Below, piece after piece: positions 29,926 to 39,858 of a stretch of DNA of 64,000 bases. The notes under the pieces were generated by a model. It had not been told where the DNA came from and made no database searches. It saw only the letters and a list, made by a program, of their open reading frames with translations. Origin of the DNA: Kalmanozyma brasiliensis GHG001 (lineage: Eukaryota; Basidiomycota; Ustilaginomycetes; Ustilaginales); NCBI RefSeq assembly GCF_000497045.1, contig NW_015961989.1, positions 434,001-498,000 of the forward strand. Reading direction: 5' to 3'. The translations under genes and the position numbers were made by a program. Position 1 is the stretch's first letter. Each line of letters begins with the position of its first letter.

Positions 29926-31731
29926 TCAGAACAGGTCGCGGTCCGTAACGCATCCCTCCGAAGCGTTCTGCACGTCCCTCGCGAACTTGTACAGCCAACC
30001 GCGCTTGTGCTTGATCGGCAGCTTGCCCGCCTTCTCCTTGAGCCACCAATCCTTGCGCTCCTGCATCTCGTCGGCGCTGATATGCAGGTTGATCTCGTGC
30101 GACCCAGCATCGATCGTGATCCTATCTCCGTCCTTGACGAGCGCGATCGGTCCGCCCTCGGCCGCCTCTGGCACCACGTGTCCCGTGCAGAATCCGTGGC
30201 TGGCACCTGAGAAGCGTCCGTCCGTGATGAGCGCGACGGTTTTGCCCAAGCCTGCGCCCATGATCGCACCCGTGGGGCCGAGCATCTCCGGCATCCCCGG
30301 TCCGCCCTTCGGCCCGACATAGCGGATGATCACGATGCTTCCGTCCTTCACCCTCCCCTCTGCGATCGCTTCGGTGATGCCGTCCTCGCCATCAAAGACG
30401 ACGGCGGTACCGTCGAAATACAACCCCTCTTTTCCAGTCAACTTCGACACGGCGCCTCCCGGACACAGCGAGCCGCGCATGATCGTCAGATGCCCCGTAG
30501 CTTTAATCGGGTTGGAGAGCGGCCGAATGATATCCTGCGTCTCAAACTCGAGCGGTTCGACATCGACGAGGTTCTCGCGCATCGTCTTGCCCGTCACCGT
30601 CATCACATCGCCGTGCAGCAGATCCGTGTTTTCCAGAATATACTTGAGCACGCGAGGCACTCCACCGATATTGTGAATGTCCTCCATGTAGTATTTGCCA
30701 CTCGGCTTGACATCGGCGAGCATGGGCGTGCGGTCGCCGATGCGTTGGAAGTCGTCAATGGTAATGTCGACGTCGGCGGCACGAGCGACGGCGATGAGGT
30801 GAAGGACAGCGTTGGTGGATCCACCCATGATCTGCGTCATGGTGATGGCGTTTTCGAACGCTTGCTTGGTCATAATGTCCAAGGGCTTGATGTCCTTTTC
30901 GAGCAGGTTGCGCATGTAGCCGCCGACGCGAAGACATTCTTGGGTTTTTTCAGGGTAGACGGCGGGGATGCTCGAGGTGAGCGGCAGACCCATGCCCATG
31001 ACCTCGATGGCGGTGGAGAGCGTGTTGGCGGTGTACATTCCACCGCAGGCACCTGGGCCAGGGCAGGCGTTACGAATCAGATCCACCCGCTGTTCCGCCG
31101 TGATCAAGCCCTTTGCATAGGCACCCGTAGCCTCAAAGTTGTCCGCAACATTGCACGGGTCGCCCTTCTTCCTTCCGAGACCAGGCACATCCATCCCATG
31201 CCTGCCCGGCTGGATCGTCCCTCCGTACACCACGATCGTCGGCCGATTATGCCTCGCAGCGGCCATCAGCACACCCGGCATGTTCTTATCGCACCCCGGG
31301 ATGGACACGTTGCCATCGTGATACTGCGCCATGGTGATGGTCTCTATCGAGTCGGCGATGAGTTCGCGCGAAGGCAGGCTGTACTGCATCCCCGGTCCAC
31401 CCATGGTGATGGCGTCGCTGACACCGACCGTGTTGTTCTGCAGACCGACCAGACCGGCGGACTCGCAGCCCTGCTTGATGAGACGCCCGAATTCGAGCAG
31501 GTGCGTGTTGCACGGATTGCCCTCCCACCAGACGGACGAGATGCCGATCTGCGGCTTGGCAAGGTCGTCGACGGTGAGACCGCAGGCGTGGAGCATCGAC
31601 TGCGCCGCGCCCTTGTCCGCGGATTGCGTGATGAAGGCGCTGATCCGGTTGAGCGGGGCATAGGTGGGTGCGGCGGCGGAGGCGCCGTTGGTGCGCGTGG
31701 CAGAGCGCAGCTCGACTTCGCCGTTCGCCAT
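29926..31731 (-). CDS. ilv3: Dihydroxy-acid dehydratase (branched-chain amino acid biosynthesis)
   Basis: The product is 601 residues from the first ATG at 31731 (MANGEVEL). The enzyme dehydrates dihydroxy-isovalerate and dihydroxy-methylvalerate to the 2-oxo acids of valine, leucine and isoleucine synthesis. Family features include NPCNTH and GCDKNMPG (cluster Cys residues), [21 protein letters not shown], and the C-terminal [19 protein letters not shown]. The protein is essentially full length. Ilv3 normally works in mitochondria, but the first AUG gives a start with acidic residues and no clear targeting peptide. In the same frame, from the stop at about 31861 down to the AUG, lies an Arg/Leu/Ser/Thr-rich leader ([17 protein letters not shown]) with TTG or CTG but no ATG. 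A non-AUG start or an upstream exon may supply the targeting signal. Confidence 0.95.
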   Translation of the reverse strand: MANGEVELRSATRTNGASAAAPTYAPLNRISAFITQSADKGAAQSMLHACGLTVDDLAKPQIGISSVWWEGNPCNTHLLEFGRLIKQGCESAGLVGLQNNTVGVSDAITMGGPGMQYSLPSRELIADSIETITMAQYHDGNVSIPGCDKNMPGVLMAAARHNRPTIVVYGGTIQPGRHGMDVPGLGRKKGDPCNVADNFEATGAYAKGLITAEQRVDLIRNACPGPGACGGMYTANTLSTAIEVMGMGLPLTSSIPAVYPEKTQECLRVGGYMRNLLEKDIKPLDIMTKQAFENAITMTQIMGGSTNAVLHLIAVARAADVDITIDDFQRIGDRTPMLADVKPSGKYYMEDIHNIGGVPRVLKYILENTDLLHGDVMTVTGKTMRENLVDVEPLEFETQDIIRPLSNPIKATGHLTIMRGSLCPGGAVSKLTGKEGLYFDGTAVVFDGEDGITEAIAEGRVKDGSIVIIRYVGPKGGPGMPEMLGPTGAIMGAGLGKTVALITDGRFSGASHGFCTGHVVPEAAEGGPIALVKDGDRITIDAGSHEINLHISADEMQERKDWWLKEKAGKLPIKHKRGWLYKFARDVQNASEGCVTDRDLF

Positions 31732-32844
31732 TGTTGCGGCTGAGTTGCTTGAGGCGGTAGTGGTGTCGGCAAGGTGTGTTGGTAGAAGAGATGTGGGTAG
31801 GGTGGAACGGGCAAGGAGTTGCAACCGAGCGAGGTTTCGCAGCTGGACGCAGACTCTCGATCAAAGCGGGGTGGGCAAGACACGGACCACGACGAAGCAC
31901 AGACCCAAGGATTGCTATCCCTCTTGCACACCTGCTGCTGCCCCTTTTGCGGGGAAGAACGAGACGGCGCGGGGGAAGCACAGCGGCAAGCGAAAAAGCA
32001 ACCGACGATGGTGCGCTGCAACCGCCTTGGATTCGCCGACCAATTCACCGAGGCGAGCAAGCAGCTCTCTCAGCCAATCCACGGCGTCGGATTACTCACT
32101 CTTCCGTTCGGTCGATCTCTCACAATTCACCCTTTCCCAAATGCACGACATAGAATACGACCTTGTACTGTGCCATATGTTCAGGCAGAACCTCGGGATG
32201 ATTCGTAAGCGCAGCAGGGTAGCTTTCTAGCTAAAGTCAAGGTTGAAGATCTTGGATTGCGACGAAGGGAGTCGCCGGTCAAGGTGGGGGACGCGGGCAA
32301 ACCGCGCAAGTTCTTAGAGAAATCGGTTCATCGCGGCCTAACAATCCTGAAATTGGCCTCGTGGACAACCTCAAAACATCAGCACCATCCCTCGAGGGCG
32401 CGCTCCTCGTCGTCCGCTCTGGTTGAATCGTCGACGTCATAAGAGGCTGCTGTGCAATGATCAGCTTGATCGAATGACAGCGATCTTCCCTGCTGCTTGT
32501 GTTGTGTTGTGCAGATGCCTGTTGTGAAGCAGGCACTGACATGCCTCGGTGTCAAGACCAAAGTTAAACTTAGCTCGGTAAAGCGTGACAGCTCGCTTGG
32601 GTTCTGCCGACTCGACACACATCTTGCTCATGTCCTTTGCCGACGATGACGCTCTTCGATCAGTCTGCAGCTGTCAGTTACTCGCGAGGCAAGGTCTGAG
32701 CAAACACGAGATTCAAGGGAACCATTACGAAAGGGGCGAAAATTTGTACGATACACAGTGCTATCCGAAGGGGGAAGACAAAGGGAAAGGGGGGGGGGGA
32801 TAACGATCCGAGAAAGTCTGCTACGAGCCTCTGACGGCGAGCAT
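31732..32844. other. Upstream region of ilv3 and 3' region of secreted-protein gene
   Basis: About 1.1 kb. The first 125 bases carry the in-frame AUG-less leader of ilv3. A run of 11 G residues (32789-32799) lies near the far end, just downstream of the secreted-protein stop codon on the minus strand. Long plus-strand frames here lack domain features and mirror coding bias or UTR composition. Confidence 0.45.
32789..32799 (+). repeat. Homopolymer run of 11 G
   Basis: Eleven consecutive G bases after a purine-rich tract. It falls in the predicted 3' UTR of the minus-strand secreted-protein gene, where it reads as C11. Confidence 0.9.
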
Positions 32845-33525
32845 CTAAGTGAAAGACCACTGAATATCGATCACGCCCACATCCGGGTCTGCCAGCTCCT
32901 TGAACAGACTCGGGCTCATGTCGAGACTCGTGTGCTTGCAGCCCGGGCACAGATCTGCCACCTTCGCATTCACACATTTGCCCCCATGGCAGATGCGGAC
33001 GCCATCAAAACAGTGGTCGCCTTGATCGTAGATGTCTGCCGACAACGCAACGATCTTGTCGGCACCCGTGTTCCATTTGCCACACGCCCCCTGATTGGGC
33101 TTGAAAAAGGTGCCCTTGCCCGAATAGGTGCCGTCGTCCTTGGTCGTATACTGCCCCTTGCGGTGAGGTTTTTTGGCGTGGTGCTTCTGGGCGTGACGGT
33201 GCTTCTTGCGGTGTCGGGAGGAACGATGACGCGAATGCTTGCGATGACGACGGCCTCGAGACTCGAGTGGTACGGTGGAGTCTTCCTCATCCTCTTCTTC
33301 ATCGTCATCATCGTCGTCGTCGGCGTCGGTGTCTGCCACCGCTGCTGGCGAGTCGTCCTTCTTTTCCAACGTGAGGTTGTTGATCAGCGACGAGGATGAC
33401 GCGGCGTCTGCGCGGGCAAGCAGAAGCGATGACGACGAGGACGCGGCGACATCGCCGCTCGGGAGTTGTGCGCTGGCGGCTGCCACGACGAGCGCGGAGA
33501 AGAGCGCTAATGTTGTGAACCGCAT
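32845..33525 (-). CDS. Secreted RlpA-like double-psi beta-barrel protein with acidic/basic spacer
   Basis: The product is 226 residues from ATG at 33525. A signal peptide is clear (MRFTTLALFSALVVAAASA, cleavage probably before QLPSG). Then come Ser-rich sequence, a run of Asp/Glu (about residues 66-85), a strongly basic His/Arg/Lys tract (about 90-125, including RGRR and KKHRHAQKHH), and a Cys-containing domain of about 100 residues. The domain has GTYSGKGTFF, ACGKWN, HCFDGVRICHGGKC, ADLCPGCKHTSLDMS and DVGVIDIQWSF, the double-psi beta-barrel pattern shared by expansin-, barwin- and RlpA-like proteins. Such small secreted proteins in plant-associated fungi loosen cell walls or act at the host interface. 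Dibasic sites in the spacer could be cut by Kex2. No catalytic role can be assigned. Confidence 0.85.
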   Translation of the reverse strand: MRFTTLALFSALVVAAASAQLPSGDVAASSSSSLLLARADAASSSSLINNLTLEKKDDSPAAVADTDADDDDDDDEEEDEEDSTVPLESRGRRHRKHSRHRSSRHRKKHRHAQKHHAKKPHRKGQYTTKDDGTYSGKGTFFKPNQGACGKWNTGADKIVALSADIYDQGDHCFDGVRICHGGKCVNAKVADLCPGCKHTSLDMSPSLFKELADPDVGVIDIQWSFT

Positions 33526-34629
33526 GTTTGCTTTGACTGAATGCTATGTCGCTCCAGATGGTCCAGCAGCGTCGACTGAGTGCTGTTGCTGAGAGTGGTG
33601 CTGGGTAGATGAGGTGAAGCAGTCAAAACTAAGATGAAGGAGGAGGTGAAGCAAGGTGGTGGTAGGGACGAGAATGGTAGTATAAGACCATACAGCTAGG
33701 AGAGGCATCCACGTCGTCGATTCATGCGAAAGGCTTCAAAACGAGGAGGAGATACGCTGGCCACCACTGCGCTGGTAAGCCACTAAGCGATTCGGCAGAG
33801 CGTAGATGCTAACCCACATCCAAACCCGCCATTGTGCGAGCCTGCGGCCGACTGCATCGACGATCTCCTGGCCATGTGACGGCATCCTTTCCACAGGAGA
33901 CTGGCAGCCAGCGGCTTCGAAAGAAAACAGCCTCGACTCAAACAGGCAACCCTGCGGGCGGAGAATGAAAAAAAGGGATCAACACCTACACGGGAGAGGA
34001 TCGGCACTGTGCATAACGCCATTGTCTCCCTCTCTCTTTTGTGCAACGTTCTTTTCTTCTTCCCCTTCTTTTCCGACCCAACTCCGCTGGTTCGAGATGC
34101 ACCCTTCTCCGCGTCATCACTTCTTTGATGATGATGGTGTCCGCTGGCGTATAGGGAAGGCGTGTGAGCGCGGATCGCCGTTCCCGGTCTCGATCTGAAG
34201 AAGCAAGCGATCCGATCTCATTCCGGCGGAAGATGAGGTTCCAGAAGCCGGTCAAGTCTTGAATCGTGCACCCTGTCGATCCTCATCGGCAGGCTATGCA
34301 CGACACTGTGGGCTGTGGCTGGCTCTCCGGCACGCATGCTGGCCTGTCCCGAGATGAACAATGAAGGGTGTTGTCTCCCAGTGTTGGTCTCGGTTGGCGA
34401 AAATCATTGAAATCCGACGACGCGTCTAGTGCCTCGCGCCGAAGTTTCATGCTCCGACCCCGAGCTCTCTCATTTGCCTTCTCCCTCGTTTCCCCCTTGT
34501 TCAGCCTTCGTCTGCCGTCTTGCATTCGGAAGCAACTCAAGTCGTCGGCCCTTCGTTCGACGAAGAGGCTGTCCCGAAGCGGATGTCCTCATGTAAGCTT
34601 GCAAGCGGTCCCTCGTTTCGAGGAAGCCT
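33526..34629. other. Upstream region of the secreted-protein gene
   Basis: About 1.1 kb between the secreted-protein start and the tRNA. Only short frames in several phases were seen, with no domain or repeat. It probably holds a long promoter, as is common for regulated secreted-protein genes. Confidence 0.4.
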
Positions 34630-34647
34630 AAAAAAAAAAGGCAAAAA
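34630..34647 (-). terminator. RNA polymerase III terminator of tRNA-Gly
   Basis: On the minus strand the tRNA 3' end is followed within 4 bases by T5 (34647-34643) and then by T10 (34639-34630), the standard Pol III stop signal with a backup. Confidence 0.85.
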
Positions 34648-34650
34648 GAA

Positions 34651-34754
34651 TGCATTGACGGGGACTCGAACCCCGGTCGAGTCGAATCGGTAGTCACGCC
34701 TTATGCAGGCGATGAGTTTGGCAACGACTCATGATACCCCTACACTATCAATGC
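34651..34754 (-). tRNA. tRNA-Gly (anticodon GCC) with 33-nt intron
   Basis: The acceptor stem is a perfect 7-bp helix (GCATTGA, 34754-34748, with TCAATGC, 34658-34652) followed by discriminator A. The A box (TAGTGTAGGGG) and B box (GGTTCGAGTCC) are intact, and the T stem CGGGG/CCCCG is perfect. The anticodon stem AGTCG/CGACT closes a TTGCCA-T loop, giving anticodon GCC at 34722-34720. An intron lies at the usual place one base 3' of the anticodon (34718-34686, 33 nt). It contains a small hairpin whose GGC is complementary to the anticodon. The mature tRNA would be 71 nt. Budding-yeast tRNA-Gly(GCC) has no intron; basidiomycete tRNAs often do. CCA is not encoded. Confidence 0.93.
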
Positions 34755-35046
34755 TGATTCATACAGAGCTGGCCCTTGGTACGCAAATTATACCTATTGA
34801 CTCTCAGGCTGAGAGGGGGCCTGGCCCGCTCGCACAACGTACGACTGAGTCTACTGACAGAGATGAGCTCAGAGCAGTGCGTTGTCTGTGCCGCCTTCAC
34901 TGTTGACCGCACGATGTTCTGATTGCGGAATCATATTGCGATGCTGAGATGGTGACGATGGATGGTAGAAATGCAATACAAATGAAGCAGGAAATTGTGA
35001 CCATAAAATCACATCCTCCCATTCGAGGTTGGCGTATGGAAGACGT
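34755..35046. other. Spacer between tRNA-Gly and plc1 3' end
   Basis: About 290 bases, relatively AT-rich for this window. It presumably holds tRNA upstream sequence and the phospholipase C 3' UTR. Nothing else is recognised. Confidence 0.4.
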
Positions 35047-38000
35047 TTACGAATGCTTGGCTGGCCCGGCAGCGTCCACGAGACCGACCAGACGCAGCCT
35101 GGAATGGACAAAGAGCGTCGAGAACAGGAACTGCGACAGCTGCTGGTCGTACAGCGGCAAGTGACGGTAGCCTTGCTGCAGGGCACCCACGGATACCGAG
35201 TACGCTGCTACGCTCTCGGCGTCGATCGAGGATGTGGACGAGGCAGAGGATGAGACGCTGTCTTCTCTGTCCCTGCTCCCGCTTGGCAGCTCACCTTCTG
35301 CTTTGACTGTCTTTTCTGCATCTCCACCGGTGCCGATGGAGCTATACGAGTCGAGCGAGAGGCGAGAGGCAGATTCGAATAGGGATGTCGAACTCGTCGA
35401 CGTGGTCGTCAAGCGTGCGTCGGATGCAGCCTTCGACTTGGATGCGTCGACTAATTCGCTTTGATGATTGTGTAGGTCGTCATCAAAGATCTCGAAGCGG
35501 ACAAAGCAGAGATCGAGCAAACCTCGACTGAGTCGATCCAGCTCCGCTTGTGCCAAGGCATCTCCCGACTGCGAAGCCTTGCTTGCTTCGATCAGTGCCA
35601 TGACCTCGCTGCTGGCGCCGGCTGGCACGTCGATGAGTACGCTCATGCCCGTGTGCCATTCGGGACTGAAGCCGTTGCCCTTGACAGTTGGTGTTCGCAA
35701 GAGATGAGTCGGTGCCAGGGTGGAGTCGTCGATTCGAGAGCATGCGTTTGGCGGTGCAGCCTCCGACCCCGAATTAAGCCCCGCAGAGCCGTCTTGGGGA
35801 GCTGACATAACGGCAGCGTCCTGACAGCGCTCGGGTGTATCAGTCGAGGCGGGCTCATTCAAGCCCGCGGCCTCGCTGTTTTCCGAAGCGCTGCTCGCAT
35901 GGTCGGCTGCTGCGCCGGACATTGCTGTGTCGCTCTGAACGATCTGCTGCCGCTTCGATGGCATGACTGTCTCCTTCTCATCTGCGTGGGCGGACACTTT
36001 CTGCAGCAAGCCCTTGGGCTGCTTGCCCCAGCATCTCGGCGCAAGCAAAGAGACGACTACGAAGGGGTCTATCGGTTCGCGACTGTCGTTGTTGCTTTGT
36101 CCTTTATCCTTCTCCTTGTCTTTCCCTACACCCGCTCTGCTCTTCTTGGGTAGCTGCTGAGCGGAGATGATGCTGAGGTCGAGCCGAAAGCGCACCGCCT
36201 TGCCCGTGAGCGTCTTGCCTTGCTCTTTGGTGCGCAACGCTGCTGGTTTGAGCACGTACCCGCACCGGCCATTACGGCTGAACATAGCTTGATTGAGCTC
36301 AAAACCTAGATCAGTCGTTTGCCAATTGAGTGCGACGAGCTGGCAACCCGTTGCCCACATGTCGAGCGGGACGAAATTGCGACTGGCGTGTAGCCTGGCG
36401 AAGCTCGTCATCGACGGATAGACGCGGGTGAGGTGATTGCGGTTGTGCTTGATCAGCGCTTCGTTCGAGATGGCATCGCGGATCATCTTGAGCGCTGTCT
36501 TTTCTGACAAGGACACCATGTGCTGATTCGCGTACGTCTCCTTCTTGTTGAAGCCGCGGCACTTGACGCCGATCGTATAGACAAGAAGAGATGCGAGTGC
36601 GGTCGACATCATCTTTTTAGCTTGCTTATCGCTGCGACTCGCCGCCTTGGAGTCTTTGCGGGTCTCGCTGATCGATCCAAATGCGTCGAGTGCATCTCCA
36701 GATCGATAGCCTGCTGCTGCATGCTTGGAGTCTCCGCGATGAGCACGTCGAGTGACGCGTCGCACGAGCTGCTTGGCGCTCGAAAGACGGGAGTCGATCT
36801 CAGAGTCGGTCGTGGTCGTTGGAGTATCTGTAGCAGATGTGGGAGCCTCAAGCACCATCGTGGGGACCACATTGGTGCCGTCCGGGTGGGTGGACGACAT
36901 TGCATCGCCGCTGGGTGATGCCTTTGCAGGCAGCTCTGGGCGCTGACCGTCGGTTGCCGCAACATTCTTCGCCTTGACCAAGACTTTGAATTTGAGCTTT
37001 TCGGGCGAGGGAAGCTCTTCTGTAGCGCTGGGCATCTGCTGCGAGTCAAGGGGTTGGTTCAACAGCATCTCGCCGAGCGTGTCCTTGAGAATCCGCGCCA
37101 TGGCTTCTTGTTGCGGTGGGTCGGCGTGCACCTCGAGACTCAGGATCAGCGGGTAAGGCGAGGTGACAAAGGCGTACCGAGCAATGGCGCTGATGACGTC
37201 CTGAAACGGGACCCGACTGGTGAGGGTGCGGCCGTGGGTGATCTGGGGCACATTGTTCGGCCCATCCCAGCAGTCGAGCTCAACGCTGCGTGCGCCCTGC
37301 AGAAGAGCACGGATGTATCCTTCGACCGTGCTATCGCCCTTCCACTGCCCTCCAACGAGATACGTGTTGTGACTTGAGCTGATGTAGTATTCGCTCAGCG
37401 GCCGTGTCATGTCGTGCTGGACGGTCGACTTTCGCAGATGTGCGGCAATCTTCCGAGTGTTTGCCATGGAGTCACTCGCACCGGCTGCAATCAGCTCTTC
37501 CGCTGTCTCAGCAAAGGCACGCGAGGGCGTCTGCTGTTGGCCGGTCTGCTTTGAGCTCGGCTGCGGATCTTTGTTCGCCTCTTTGTCGGTCGAGGTAGAC
37601 ACGGCTGGCTTTCCAAGCACAGGCACGTCCGTGTGGTCGGCGACCACCGTCGAGAACAATGGAAGTTGATCGAGCAAAGGTGGATTGTCGGAAGAGGAAA
37701 GGAAGTCGAGGAAGCCGTCATAATCCATCTGAGCCCGTTCCGCGAGCTCACCGGCAATATGCGAGGTCGAGAGGCGGCTGTTGCAATGACGACGGAAGAG
37801 ATCGTCGATTTGACCGTCGGAAAAGTCGCGATTGCCTTGCTCTTCACGGATGAAGCGGCGGAAACTCGCGACAGAGATTGCACGAGTCTGGCACGGCTGC
37901 GCTTGAGTTGCCGGAGCGCTCTCTACGGATGGCACGGCGCCTCGGGACTGGCTATCGACTTCTGAGCAGATTCCTGGTGTCGAAGTTTGGTCTGCCAAAA

Positions 38001-39489
38001 ACAGGTCATCATTTGATGACGACGTCGGAAGGGAGTCGTGTCGAGACTGATCAAGGGTGAGATCCGCCCAGGCCGCAAAGATGGTCTGGATATCCGCTCT
38101 TTGCTTGAGTAGCGAGACAAAATGCTGAAAGTCCTGAAAGTCGAGATAGCCACGATTGCGCCAGTCGGCAAGATTGAAGCAGCGCCGAAGATGAGCCTTG
38201 TTGGACTCGATGCCGAGACGCCGACAGAGCAGCATGGCCTCATCGATGGACAGCTTCTCGTCGTTGGACTGATCTGCATCCTTCCAGTGATGACGCATCC
38301 ACAGATGGCGACGATGTTCGATGCTCGATGATGTGCCGGCGGCGCCGAGGAGCTCTCTGCGGAGGGACTGAAGATGGAGCAGACTGGCTCGCCATCGTGA
38401 GAGCGAATCATCCGAAAGCGCAATCAAGTGCAGAGCTTTGTAGATGCCGCCGTTTTGGTATATGATGGTGAGCCATCGAGGCTCGTGAGCAGATGAGATG
38501 TTGAGCGAGGTGCGGTAGGACGCCGCTGAGGGGCCGAAGCGCACTTCGCGAATCGATTCAAGATTGACGCGGTTGTTCTTCTTGGATTCCCACAGGATCT
38601 GACCACGATCGGGATCGAGCTTGAAGGTGCGAGGTTTGACTTTCTTGTGGGTGACTTTGAGCATCTGTTCACCCTCAGGCAGTAGGAGGTCGTTCGGAGC
38701 ATCGCTGTTAGATGTGCTGGCTCGCCTGGGGCCTTGTATTGGAGCGAGGCTCGCGGCACTTGACGACGTGGAAGCGATTGATGCTGATCTTTGCGCATCG
38801 GAGGCCTGTAGACTAGTCCGTTGGGTAGCCGAGCTACATGGACGTGTGAGGCTGTCGGTGCTGTCGGCTGGCGGTTGCAAGACGGCCTCATCTTTCTGGA
38901 ACACTGCTGGAGGTGAAGCAAGCAGATGCGCAGCTCCATCTGGCGTCCTGGATAAGCTGCGGAAAAGACCATCAGATTTGGCTTCTGCTTCTTTCGATGT
39001 GCTACCGGACCGCATCCTACGAAAAGTCTCGCTCGCACGTCTCTGGTGGAGGACGCGATCCGTCAGTGTCACGACACCATTCGAGAAAGTGCGGCTGAAG
39101 CTGGGGCTCTTCGGCGGTGATGTGATGGGAACGGGCGAGGTGGCGAGACTGTCCTGCGGCGACGGATTCTCAGGGAGACGTGCTGCGCCTATTCTTGGGG
39201 CTGCGATAGGTTGAGCCGCTGTCCTGCGCGCGGCCGCCTCGTATGACAGAGGCCCGTTGCCGGAGCCTCCACTGAAGGATCTTGGTGGAGGTGCAAAGCT
39301 TGGACGCTCGACGTCTTCCATGGTATGATGGAATGAGATCATGTCCGTTCCTTCTGTGGTCGGGTGCGAAGAACCCGCACCCCCTGCGTCGTCATGGTGA
39401 TCCGAAGGTTTGCGGATCAAAGAGCGCAGCCAGGAGCGCACCGGAAAGTTGGGCCTGTCGTGAGGAGCATGATGATCGCTGGCTGACAT
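35047..39489 (-). CDS. plc1: Phosphoinositide-specific phospholipase C (delta-type)
   Basis: The product is 1,480 residues from ATG at 39489. The order is: Ser/Pro-rich N-terminus; PH domain (about 275-380; LKVTHKKVKPRTFKL); EF-hand pair (about 400-470; DADQSNDEKLSIDEA); Ser-rich linker; catalytic X domain (about 690-840) with ISSSHNTYLVGGQ, SVELDCWDG and ITHGRTLTSRV; a long charged X-Y linker; Y domain (about 960-1085) with YPSMTSFARLHASRNFVPLDMWATGCQLVALNWQ cut into conserved pieces; and a C2 domain starting FRLDLSIISAQQLP. Both catalytic histidines (HNTY and THG) are present. The enzyme hydrolyses PIP2 to IP3 and diacylglycerol at the plasma membrane. The C2 domain is interrupted by long Ser-rich inserts (about 1130-1240 and 1335-1420). 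The total is far longer than yeast Plc1 (about 870 residues). Confidence 0.95.
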   Translation of the reverse strand: MSASDHHAPHDRPNFPVRSWLRSLIRKPSDHHDDAGGAGSSHPTTEGTDMISFHHTMEDVERPSFAPPPRSFSGGSGNGPLSYEAAARRTAAQPIAAPRIGAARLPENPSPQDSLATSPVPITSPPKSPSFSRTFSNGVVTLTDRVLHQRRASETFRRMRSGSTSKEAEAKSDGLFRSLSRTPDGAAHLLASPPAVFQKDEAVLQPPADSTDSLTRPCSSATQRTSLQASDAQRSASIASTSSSAASLAPIQGPRRASTSNSDAPNDLLLPEGEQMLKVTHKKVKPRTFKLDPDRGQILWESKKNNRVNLESIREVRFGPSAASYRTSLNISSAHEPRWLTIIYQNGGIYKALHLIALSDDSLSRWRASLLHLQSLRRELLGAAGTSSSIEHRRHLWMRHHWKDADQSNDEKLSIDEAMLLCRRLGIESNKAHLRRCFNLADWRNRGYLDFQDFQHFVSLLKQRADIQTIFAAWADLTLDQSRHDSLPTSSSNDDLFLADQTSTPGICSEVDSQSRGAVPSVESAPATQAQPCQTRAISVASFRRFIREEQGNRDFSDGQIDDLFRRHCNSRLSTSHIAGELAERAQMDYDGFLDFLSSSDNPPLLDQLPLFSTVVADHTDVPVLGKPAVSTSTDKEANKDPQPSSKQTGQQQTPSRAFAETAEELIAAGASDSMANTRKIAAHLRKSTVQHDMTRPLSEYYISSSHNTYLVGGQWKGDSTVEGYIRALLQGARSVELDCWDGPNNVPQITHGRTLTSRVPFQDVISAIARYAFVTSPYPLILSLEVHADPPQQEAMARILKDTLGEMLLNQPLDSQQMPSATEELPSPEKLKFKVLVKAKNVAATDGQRPELPAKASPSGDAMSSTHPDGTNVVPTMVLEAPTSATDTPTTTTDSEIDSRLSSAKQLVRRVTRRAHRGDSKHAAAGYRSGDALDAFGSISETRKDSKAASRSDKQAKKMMSTALASLLVYTIGVKCRGFNKKETYANQHMVSLSEKTALKMIRDAISNEALIKHNRNHLTRVYPSMTSFARLHASRNFVPLDMWATGCQLVALNWQTTDLGFELNQAMFSRNGRCGYVLKPAALRTKEQGKTLTGKAVRFRLDLSIISAQQLPKKSRAGVGKDKEKDKGQSNNDSREPIDPFVVVSLLAPRCWGKQPKGLLQKVSAHADEKETVMPSKRQQIVQSDTAMSGAAADHASSASENSEAAGLNEPASTDTPERCQDAAVMSAPQDGSAGLNSGSEAAPPNACSRIDDSTLAPTHLLRTPTVKGNGFSPEWHTGMSVLIDVPAGASSEVMALIEASKASQSGDALAQAELDRLSRGLLDLCFVRFEIFDDDLHNHQSELVDASKSKAASDARLTTTSTSSTSLFESASRLSLDSYSSIGTGGDAEKTVKAEGELPSGSRDREDSVSSSASSTSSIDAESVAAYSVSVGALQQGYRHLPLYDQQLSQFLFSTLFVHSRLRLVGLVDAAGPAKHS

Positions 39490-39858
39490 TGTCAGACTCT
39501 ATATGACGAGCAGGATCATTCCTCTGTTGGGTGAGATCATCCGAGTTTGAGGCGGGAGGATGGTGAAAGAACTTTGATGAAAGGACGAGATGCGCAGTAG
39601 TTGGAAGAGGGACGGTGGGACTCAATGTCCGTGCTCAGTTCAAGGCGCCCAGAATGGTGGGCTTCCCTCGCACACAGCCAAGGAAAAACGCTTTATCTGC
39701 CCGATCTCAGGGTCCTACCAACGTCCTACGTGTTGAAATCGGGCTGCGGCCGTGGAAATTTTTGAGGTGCAGCTCGACTTTTCTGATTCTTCTCAAGGAC
39801 CCTTCTTGCCTCCTCTGCAACAAGCTGTCACCATATCACCCCTCCTTCGACGCAAAAG
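39490..39858. promoter_or_regulatory. Divergent promoter region, plc1 / zinc-finger gene
   Basis: About 370 bases between divergent starts. No individual element is recognised. Confidence 0.45.

Noticed and set aside
30490..31743. Long plus-strand frame opposite ilv3; similar frames at 13061-14032, 40995-42365 and 47118-48215
   Set aside because: These are antisense shadows of clear genes with full conserved motifs on the other strand; composition is Arg/Gly/Val/Asp-rich as expected for shadows.
33275..33330. TCG/ATC-rich stretch at 33.3 kb as a possible satellite repeat
   Set aside because: It is the in-frame Asp/Glu run of the secreted barrel protein and not an independent repeat.
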